NCBI GenBank assembly: GCA_028583685.1
Contig: JAMXIF010000032.1
Span: forward strand, 7,558,785-7,622,784
Direction of reading: 5' to 3'
Length of the DNA: 64,000 bases
Source of the DNA: Petaurus breviceps papuanus
Lineage: Eukaryota; Chordata; Mammalia; Diprotodontia; Petauridae
Shown piece by piece: positions 56,600 to 64,000 of this stretch (position 1 is the stretch's first letter; each line of letters opens with the position of its first letter). A program made the translations under genes and the position numbers. The notes beneath the pieces are model-generated. The model was not told the DNA's origin, searched no databases, and saw only the letters and a program-made list of their open reading frames with translations.

Positions 56600-56850
56600 T
56601 ATGTTTAGCATTGATAGTACTTCATTGTTTATGGTACTTTTAAACACAATGTCGTTTCCCTGCTTATCCCCGTTAATTAGGTCTCTTTCTACTTTTGTTT
56701 TATCTGAGATCATGATTGTTATCCCTGCCTTTCTACCTTCAGCTGAAGTATAATAGATTCTGCTCTAGCAGATTCTAATTGTGAGTTCATCCCATTTCTA
56801 TTCGAAGTTCTGGTTACTGACTCTACATTCCCCTCCAGTCTATTTTCTTC
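56600..56850 (-). mobile_element. L1 ORF2 fragment, minus strand
   Basis: 'ttaattaggtctctttctacttttgttttatctgagatcatgattg' style antisense L1 ORF2 sequence, between endonuclease and RT. Short and broken. Confidence 0.55.
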
Positions 56851-57029
56851 TGCTATCTATAGGGCAGCCATACACACATACATGTACACATGAAACACAG
56901 GATGAAAACAAGAATGTCAAGGGCTGGCTGTACTTAATACATGTCTGATTGACTGAGCATTGTTATTCTTATGTGATGATTCTCCTTGGAAATGCTGGTG
57001 TCTTAAAATCTGTTATTAACTATTTCTGC

Positions 57030-58065
57030 AGCCTTGGGTAGATGCAATGAATGGCAATTGATAGTGACTACTCCCCCAAGAAGAAAGGATAAAACAAAGC
57101 CTTGGGGTCTGATAGAAATTCAATCCCTCAAAAAAAGGAAGGGAAAAAATACTCATCTAAGGGCAGGAAGAAACCTGGTTTTTCCAAGACACCATGGACT
57201 CAAGCATGCCACAAGGTAATGCACTCCCTGGTCTCTCTCATCTTTGCTGTAATTGTTACTGGGCTACTACAGAATAATGGAAGGGCTGATATCTGTCGTC
57301 CACAAGTCTTGGCTTTAAGATTTCCCATAACATACCCTATGTGGAATTCTCTGTTCAATGGGGTTAAATCTCCTGCAAATGTTTCTAAAGCTAGTGAGCT
57401 CTCTTTGTGGAGACACTGATCTGTAAGCTGTGCCAATCAGCTACTCTGTATCCCCTCCTGAAAGGCTGCTAACATCGTGGGAGTCAATGTGTCGGGTTGG
57501 GGTGAGGACAGTAGGCCACTAGTTCTGGGAAAAGTTGTTGTGAAGTGTCCATCAGAAATTATGCACCAAAGCCCCCTCCCAGTCACAACCAGCCAAAAGG
57601 GGGCCCCTACCAGGGTCTCTGGAAACCACCTGTTAGGCCACAGCAGTTTGGGCAATGGGAGAATGAAGGAATTTATGACTAAACAAGAATTAGAGAACAT
57701 TATAAAATTTTCCACCTGCATTGGGCAAACATCCTTGAGCCCCAGATAAAGATCTGTTTGTATCAGGCCTTGCTGTTTGTATCTAAGGCCTTGCTAGAGG
57801 CAGTGCTGCACCCTGTTGGCCTTCACGCTCTGCTTAATCCCCTACTCCCTTGTAGAACCACCTGTCTTAACTGTAAATTCCTTTGTTAACCACATTCTGT
57901 TCCAGGAATTAATGTAACCCTCTATAAAAGCTTGCTCTGCAGAAGGCTCGGGGCTGTCTCCTCTAAGTCCTATACTTGGGAGGCAGTCGCAGGCGGCCTG
58001 ATAAACACTCTTTAAATTTGCAATTGGCATTGCTGTCCTGTTACTGCTCGGCTGTCCACTTCAGT
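57030..58065 (+). mobile_element. Retroviral remnant: env-like leader and LTR-like 3' part (fossil)
   Basis: 57102-57419 encodes a lysine/arginine-rich stretch then a hydrophobic segment (MHSLVSLIFAVIVTGLL), like a betaretroviral Env leader. From about 57755 an LTR-like part has TATA ('ctctataaaagcttgc', near 57931) and 'gataaacactc', ending near 'ctgtccacttca'. A 51-bp L1-derived tract lies inside (57658-57708). Broken; family tentative (class II). Confidence 0.4.
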
Positions 58066-59275
58066 TGCACCAGTGTTCAATGGGGGACCTTTGTGGAACT
58101 CTGTTTATATCTGCCCATGTTGGGAGGAAAACATCGACCAGTCAGCCTCTAGGCCAGACTTCGATAGTGGAGTTAAGATTAGCCGAGGTCAGTCTATGAT
58201 GAGAATGGCATGTTAAACTGGAGTTGAAGAAAATCGATTCTGTAGAGCAGTTTGACAGCAGTATTAAGGCTAAGGAGGCAGACAATTAGTACCTAGGAAA
58301 TCCACTGTGACAAAGGAATCTCTACGGCTGGAATTCAGGAAGGCTGCTTTTTAGCATATATCCCAGAACCCTATGTAAGCAGCCACCTACTCTGTCTATA
58401 TATAAGGCCATCCCCACCTGGCAAACACGCCTTCCCTTGATATTGAAAAGGAATTAGAAGAGAAGAGTGGAGTTCATTATGTTCCTTGTTTAGACACGGC
58501 TGCCGCTGGCTGGTTTCATTAAGTGTGGAATGAATGCTAATATGCATTGCTAGCTAGGATTTCTTTTTTTATAGGTTTCATAAACTCCAGCCATTTTTAG
58601 TCATCTCATCTCTCCCGCCAACTGAGGGAGCACATATTGTAGCACTGTGCAAGGGTAATTTGATGTTTCTGAAGTCAGTTCATCAGGCAGCCTGTTAAGT
58701 ATGTTGGAAAGGATTGGCACGAAGATTAGATCAAAACCCCCACACTGTCATTTCAGATATCAATTGCCAAATGCTGGACCAATTTTGCTTACTAGAGAGA
58801 GCCTACCTGGAGCCTCAGAGAATTTCATTCCCAGAGAGGGTCGGGAGCACATCAAGGCATTTAAATGACAGGAAATAAGAGAATGCCAAGAGAAGAGGAT
58901 GGGAAAACCATGAAAAAGAGAGAGAGATAAAGGGGAGAAGAGGAGTTCTAGCACTGGGAGGGGGAAGAGAAAAGCCTTTTTGTTTAGTTTTATTATTTGT
59001 TATTTATTTATTTATTAATTGTTAGTCGGTATTAGCACACAGAAGTAGAAGAGGTAGAAGGGCCCTGGGGGTTATAAAAAAAGCTATTAAAATCAGCATA
59101 TACATCATATTATAGATGCAAGCTAATATGAGCATCTATTATTAATTATCAAAATAATCATGATCACTAGGTTATAGCCAATTAGAAGTTTAATGTTGAG
59201 CATGATCTCTGTGGTACTTTCTAGACCCTAAGTTACATATCCATAGCCAATCCTAGGATCTTTTAGATTTACAGC
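58066..59275. other. No gene seen; unidentified sequence
   Basis: A TATA-like 'gtctatatataaggcc' at about 58394 could belong to another LTR remnant. Purine-rich 58905-58975 and a (TTTA)n run at 59000-59017. No coding signal. Confidence 0.35.
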
Positions 59276-59277
59276 TA

Positions 59278-59595
59278 CAAAGGACCTAAGAGATAATCTG
59301 GTACAACCTCTTTATTTTTACAGATATGGAAATACAGCTAGAAAGGTTAAGATTCTCCCCAAGGTCACAAAAGTAGTAAATGGCAAAGCCAAGATTTAAA
59401 CCCTGATGCCAAATCTAAGCTCTTGCCATCAGAAACATATGAATGAATGGATAAATCAGTGAATGAATGAATAAAAAAACCTGCTTATTAAGTGCTTACT
59501 ACATGCTAAGCCCAATCCTAAATGCTAGGGATACAAATACAAAAAGTAAAAACACTTCGCTCAAGGCACTTACATTCTTATAGGAGAATAGTGGC
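59278..59595 (-). mobile_element. MIR and L2 3'-end fossils
   Basis: 59278-59425 MIR ('tttttacagatatggaaatacagc', 'ccccaaggtcacaaaagtagtaaatgg'). 59478-59595 L2-type 3' end ('gcttattaagtgcttactacatgctaag'). Confidence 0.7.
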
Positions 59596-59629
59596 AAGGA
59601 AAGGATACTTAGCTTAGAGAGATGTCATG

Positions 59630-60395
59630 ATAAAAAAATCTGTGATAACTCACTATTTGGCAAAAACTGCTGGGAAAACTGGATAATAGTATGGCAGATG
59701 GGTACACAATTTAGACATAAAGGCTGATACTATGAGCAAATTAGGAGAGCAAGGAATAGTTTACCTCTCAGATTCATGGAGAATGAAGGAATTTATGACT
59801 AAACAAGAATTAGAGAACATTATAAAATGCAAAATGAATCATTTTGATTACATTACATTGAAAACTTTTTGCACAAACAAAGCCAATGCAACCAAGATTA
59901 GGAGGGAAGCAGAAAATTGGGAAAGAATTTTTACAACTAGCATCTCTGATAATCAAGGCCTCATTTCTAAAAAATATAGAGAAGTGAATCAAATTTATAA
60001 GAACACAAATCATTCCCCAGTTGATAAATAGTCAAAGGATGTGAGTAGGTAGTTTTCAGAGGAATAAATGAAAGCTATCTATGGTCATATGAAAAAATGC
60101 TCTTAATTACCATTGATTAGAGAAATGCAAATCAAAACAGTTCTGAGGCACCACTCACACCTATCAGATTGGCTAACATGACAAAACAGGAAAATGATAA
60201 ATGCTGGAGAAGATGTGGGAAAATTAGAACACTAATTCATTGTTGGTAAAGTTGTGAACTGATCCAACCATTCTGGAGAGAAATTTGGAATTATGCCCGA
60301 AGGACTATAAAAATGTGCATACCCTTTGACCCAGCAATACCACTTCTAGGCTGTTTCCCAAAGAGATCATAAAAATGGGAAAAGGATCAACATGC
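59630..60395 (+). mobile_element. L1 ORF2 3' part, interrupted by the ERV
   Basis: 'aactcactatttggcaaaaactgctgggaaaactgg', 'gacccagcaataccacttctagg'. A 99-codon piece (59732-60031) is the L1 ORF2 C-terminal region, containing MKEFMTKQELENIIK. An internal deletion near 59697, plus stops and frameshifts. It stops at 60395, where the ERV LTR begins; its 3' end should lie beyond the window. Confidence 0.88.
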
Positions 60396-60876
60396 TGTAA
60401 GGGTTATGGGATTTAAAGATCTCCCATGCCCCATGGACGTGCTGACATAGCAGAGCAAGAGAAAGTGAAAAGCCGAGCTAACGGTCCTGCGGTTGGCAGT
60501 TGGCGGCGGTTGCCTTTTTTTTTTTTTTGAGTTAGGACTCCGGCTGAGGACTGCCAGGGGCCGGAGCTGCTGGGAGCGTGCTTCCAGGAGGCTGGGTGGT
60601 TGCTGTGAGTGGGGAGAGGAGGACCTTTGCCTGAGGTAGCCTGTTCTGTTTTAAAGGCTTGAAAATGTGGGTGCTTTCTACTTTATCTACCTGTGCCAAT
60701 ATCATAACTACTCTGATGGCTTTCACTTTCTGGTTTTGGGACTCAGTCTTTTGGTATCTTAATAAATTTTCTAGTTTATTTCCCCAAATAGCAAACCTGA
60801 TGTATTTTGTGATGGATAATTATATCAGCATGTTAGTAATCTCTATAGGCATTGTGAATATGGCATTGCTGATACA
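60396..60876 (+). repeat. 5' LTR of the class III ERV
   Basis: 481 bp from TGTAAGGGTT to GATACA (TG...CA). It contains a T-run (60516-60528), G/C-rich 60540-60620 and the poly(A) signal AATAAA at 60761-60766. The preceding bases CATGC (60391-60395) would be the 5-bp target copy. Promoter and poly(A) roles are inferred from LTR layout. Confidence 0.85.
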
Positions 60877-60878
60877 TT

Positions 60879-60896
60879 TGGCGACGAGGATGGGAT
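60879..60896 (+). other. Primer binding site for tRNA-Ser(GCU)
   Basis: TGGCGACGAGGATGGGAT, two bases after the LTR end, is the exact complement of the 3' 18 nt (with CCA) of mammalian tRNA-Ser(GCU) as I recall it. This tRNA would prime minus-strand DNA synthesis; a serine primer is the basis for the name HERV-S in class III. Confidence 0.85.
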
Positions 60897-62326
60897 CACA
60901 AAATGTCAGGCCTCTATTTGGAAGCAGTGGGGCTTTAGAGGGAGAAATGGCTATTCCAGGATGGGAGGATTTGCCTTATTCCTCTCTAGCCAGAGAATGG
61001 GCTAAAAGCACAGGGCCCTGTGAAAACTGGGAACCAAGGCTAAAAGAGGCAGAACCTGGAGATTTGGAAAGATGTTTGAAAGCAATACCCATAGAACCAG
61101 GCAAAGAACTGGCAGGAGTGTGCAGGAGAGGCTGGGTGCTGCTAACAAGTTATCGCCTTATGTGTGAAAGTAGGGATAAGTTGCTGAAGGAAAGAGCTAG
61201 GATGGCTAGGGAGTCAGCTGGTTTGCCTGAGGATTCTTCTGTGTCACAGCACTCAGAAGAGCAAACTGGAGGGACTCATGTGGTCCAGGAGCAAGCTACT
61301 GTTCATGTAGCTAAAAGGAAGCAAAAAACTAGCAGAAGGAATGTGCATGCAGCTTTTGTAGAGGCTGGGCAGAGTTGCCCTGACAGCTTCCAGGAGAATG
61401 TGTGTGAGGAGAATGGAACAAGGTTAGATGAGGAGTCTCCTAATGTAGAAGCTCTCCCCATACGAAGAAGAAGGCAGGAGAACCACCGAGGCAAAACAGA
61501 GTCCAGGGAGATAATTGAGGATTTCACTCAACAGGAGATCACTGATATATTGAGTAGATTTACCCAAAGAATGGGGGAGTCTTTAGTGTCTTGGATAGTA
61601 AGAATCACTGATGAAGGCGCAGGAGGAATAACACTGGACAATGAGGACTGTTTAAAATTCATAAGTATCAGTCAGAATCCTTTTGTACACCAGGCTTTTA
61701 GGGGTCACCATATGCAAGGAGGAAATAACAAAACGAATCTTCTAGCTTTAGCTGCAGAAGGTTGCAAAAAGCAATATCCAACTGAATCTATGTGGCCTAG
61801 GGGAGACAGACCCTGGTACTCACTTAGAGACTGTATGAGAAAGTTAAAGGAGGAGGTAATGAAAACTGCTATCCTGATTGGAGATGCAAATGCATATTAT
61901 GATACCCCCCTAGGAGTTCCTCATAGAAATATCATAGTGAAGACGGCTCCTCCTGCATATAAGCACCTAATTCTGACTCTTTTAATTGGAGAAATAGGAC
62001 ACCCTCTTTCAGAGGTGCTGGATAAGATTTCACAATTAAGCGATTTAGGGGAATGGGAAAAAGACAAATTGCCTCGAGAGAGAAGAGTAAACAGCCAGAG
62101 GATTCAGAGACAAAATAGACCCACAAGAAGGGAACTGTTCACTGCTCTATTAAGAGCTGGGGTGGACTTTAGAAGAATAGATGGTATTCCAACTGAAGAG
62201 CTGCATAAGCTGTACCAAGAAAAGGTACTTAGCATTAGAATGAACAGGGAAGCAGGAACTACCCCCACAGGTATTTCTGAATCTGAATCTTTGTATCCAA
62301 GTTTGCCCCACCTTCAGGGGGAATAG
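60890..62326 (+). pseudogene. gag: gag region of the class III ERV
   Basis: Gag is the structural polyprotein of the capsid. The likely start is the ATG inside the PBS (MGSQNVRPLFG, 60890), about 478 codons; the phase is also open upstream into the LTR to 60659. The middle (GESLVSWIVRITDEGAGGI) and the later ARG/LEU-rich motif (RRELFTALLRAGVDFRRIDG) match the class III gag pattern. A lysine/arginine-rich segment lies around 61310-61350. I see no CCHC zinc knuckle. Gag and pro-pol share one reading phase with only the gag terminator between, as in elements that use read-through. Fossil copy. Confidence 0.8.
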
Positions 62327-62760
62327 GAGATAGGCCAAGCCCCAGCCCAGATAAAAGAAATATGCAGAAGAGATTGCAGACCCCATATTGGTTTAACAAT
62401 ATATTGGAAGAATGGATCAACTACTGTGACTAGGGCACTGATTGATACTGGGGCTGAGGCCACACTTATCTATGGAAACCCTGATAAGTTTAAACATGGA
62501 ACTCCTATTACCATCACAGGTCTAGGAGATGCTGAAATATCAGCCAGACAGGTTAAAATAACAATGAAAATTGGGCAGTTACCTAAGAAGGAATATACTG
62601 TGGTTGTTGTACCCATTCCTGAATACATCATTGGAATAGATGTATTGAGAGGCATGACTCTGAATTTACCTGAAGGAAGATACCAATTTGCTGTGAGGAA
62701 GATAGGAATTAATACAGTTTTAGTAGGAAAACTAAAAATGGACCCAATCACTTTACCTGA
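62327..62760 (+). pseudogene. pro: Protease region of the class III ERV
   Basis: Retroviral aspartic protease, which cuts Gag and Gag-Pol. The catalytic DTGA lies at 62444-62455 (ALIDTGAEATLI). The flap-like region is KITMKIGQLPKKEYTVVVV, and the C-terminal helix motif IIGIDVLRG is at about 62628-62654. It continues directly into RT, as in a pro-pol polyprotein. Part of a fossil provirus. Confidence 0.85.
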
Positions 62761-64000
62761 ACCTTCTGAAGTAATTACTTTAAAACAGTATCGTGTGCCA
62801 GGTGGGCAAGATGAAATTGCCACTACTATAAAGGAATATGTTGAAGCAGGAGTGTTAGTCCCTACAACCACAAGATGGAATAATCCTGTCTGGCCAGTAA
62901 GAAAATCAGATGGGACATGGAGAATGACTGTGGATTATAGACAGTTGAATAAGGTGACTCCTTCTTTGTATGCTGCTGTTCCAGATACCATCACCTTAAT
63001 AGAGAGGATCCAGAAATATGATGGGACTTGGTATGCAGTTATTGACTTGGCAAATGCCTTCTTCACCATCCCAATAGACCCTAAACAATGGGACCACTTC
63101 GCTTTCACTTGGCAGGGTAGACAATATACTTTCACTCGCTTGCCACAAGGGTACATACATAGCCCCACTATTTGTCACAGGATTGTGGCTGAACAGTTGG
63201 ATGAATTAAAGCTACCTGGTGTACAGCTTACCCACTACATTGATGATATCATGATACAGGGAAAAGATGCGAAAGTAGTGGAAAGGAGTTTGACCCTTCT
63301 AATTGAGCATATGAAAAGTAAAGGGTGGGAAATTAACCCTGCAAAGGTTCAAGGACCAGCTCAGAATGTGAAGTTTTTGGGTATACAATGGAACAAGGGG
63401 CTAAGGGAGATTCTTCCTCAAGCCCGACAAAAGATTCAGGATTTTCCTACCCCTACCAATAAGAAGGAGGCCCAAAAGTTCATAGGATTGTTTGGATACT
63501 GGAGGCACCACATTCCACATTTGGGACAGATTTTAAAACCTTTATATAGAGTCACACGGAAGAAATATGAATTCGATTGGGGACTTGAGCAGAGTAAAGC
63601 TTTTGAAGAAGCCAAGGCTGCCATACAATTGGCCCTAGATTTGTGGCCCATGCAAAATGGTCCAGTGGAATTGCAAGTGACTGTACAAGATGATTATGCA
63701 AACTGGAGCTTATGGCAAAAACAACAAAGCTGAAATGTACCTTTGGGATTTTAGTGTAGGAAACTCCCTTCATCTGGAGTCCAGTATACACCTTTTGAAA
63801 AGCAGTTGTTAGCTGCATATTGGGCTTTGGTGGAGACTGAACAACTGACTCTGGGCCATGAAGTGATATTAAGACCTGGAATCCCAATTATGACCTGGGT
63901 AATGAGTACCCCAGCTTCTCACAGAATTGGACATGCCCAAGAGGCTAGTATAATCAAATGGAAGTGGTATATTCAAAATAGAGCGAAAACAGGCAAAAGC
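62761..64000 (+). pseudogene. pol: Reverse transcriptase and start of RNase H region, class III ERV
   Basis: RT copies the viral RNA into DNA. Motifs seen: WPVRKSDGTWRMTVDYRQLN, the LPQGYIHSPTICH block, the catalytic YIDD at 63236-63247, WEINPAKVQGPAQNVKFLGI, and KKEAQKFIGLFGYWRHHIPH. These match the ERV-L/HERV-S group, not gamma- or betaretroviral RT. After the connection segment the class III RNase H start is visible up to the window end. At least one break is present. Confidence 0.88.

Larger units (their letters stand above)
60396..64000 (+). mobile_element. Class III endogenous retrovirus (ERV-L/HERV-S-like), 5' half; cut by window edge (fossil)
   Basis: Parts in order: 5' LTR (60396-60876), tRNA-Ser PBS (60879-60896), gag (to 62326), protease, reverse transcriptase and the beginning of the RNase H/connection region at the edge. 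RT and the following TPFEKQLLAAYWALVETEQL-type segment match class III pol. It lies in an L1, so it is younger than that L1. Long open stretches indicate a fairly recent insertion by the standard of this window; at least one break is present in pol. The remainder and the 3' LTR are outside the window. Confidence 0.9.

Noticed and set aside
1-64000. tRNA genes suggested by A-box and B-box sequences
   Set aside because: All such sites lie in tRNA-derived SINE heads with SINE bodies and A-tails; no cloverleaf-forming isolated tRNA seen.
1-64000. CRISPR arrays, operons, bacterial or phage sequence
   Set aside because: No regularly spaced repeats, no dense coding; repeat content is mammalian (marsupial).
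1-64000. Naming the exact species
   Set aside because: SINE and L1 types show a marsupial, but I cannot separate dasyurids, diprotodonts or Dromiciops without a search.

Overview
The window looks like marsupial nuclear DNA that is almost entirely transposable-element sequence. The main clues are two SINE types: the tRNA-headed SINE ending in 'cacttaaccccaattgcc' (WSINE1/WALLSI-like) and the longer MAR1-like CORE-SINE ending in 'gccaagaaaaccccaaatggggt'. They sit with marsupial-type L1 and HAL1 copies and with old MIR and L2 fossils. I see no host protein-coding gene, tRNA, rRNA or CRISPR array. I cannot fix the species; the abundance of WSINE1-like copies leans toward an Australidelphian marsupial. 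One assembly gap (100 N) lies at 19181-19280.

Layout. 1-9.6 kb: SINEs and three broken L1 copies. 9.8-11.8 kb: an L2 LINE with three SINEs inside. 12.0-17.2 kb: three likely solo LTRs, two of them with convincing 6-bp flanking duplications, plus AT-rich microsatellites. 18.7-21.6 kb: a complete-length HAL1 (ORF1-only LINE) inside a MIR, starting with a run of 23 G. 22.6-24.6 kb: a second L2 with a class II solo LTR inside. 25.3-28.3 kb and 36.2-45.0 kb: an LTR graveyard with many copies of one LTR family (here called LTR-A) in both orientations, plus two others (LTR-B, LTR-X). 30.7-34.7 kb and 42.2-44.2 kb: three further HAL1 copies on the minus strand. 45.0-48.9 kb: an old APE-type LINE with a C-terminal zinc finger, minus strand. 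49-60 kb: MIR/L2/SINE fossils, an L1 3' end and a retroviral remnant near 57-58 kb.

60396-64000: the 5' half of a class III (ERV-L/HERV-S-like) endogenous retrovirus inserted in an L1. It has a 481-bp 5' LTR, an exact 18-bp primer binding site for tRNA-Ser(GCU), gag, protease and reverse transcriptase; the rest lies beyond the right edge. It is the best-preserved element here.

The window records repeated nesting: SINEs into L1, L2 and HAL1; LTRs into L2, L1, HAL1 and other LTRs; a HAL1 into a MIR; and an ERV into an L1. Several SINE insertions keep flanking duplications of 8-20 bp, so they are fairly recent. The points most worth a second look are the ERV leader, a 61-bp near-perfect hairpin inside one LTR, a 51-bp exact tract shared by a retroviral remnant and an L1 2.1 kb away, an inverted LTR pair, and a distinct SINE subfamily with four copies.
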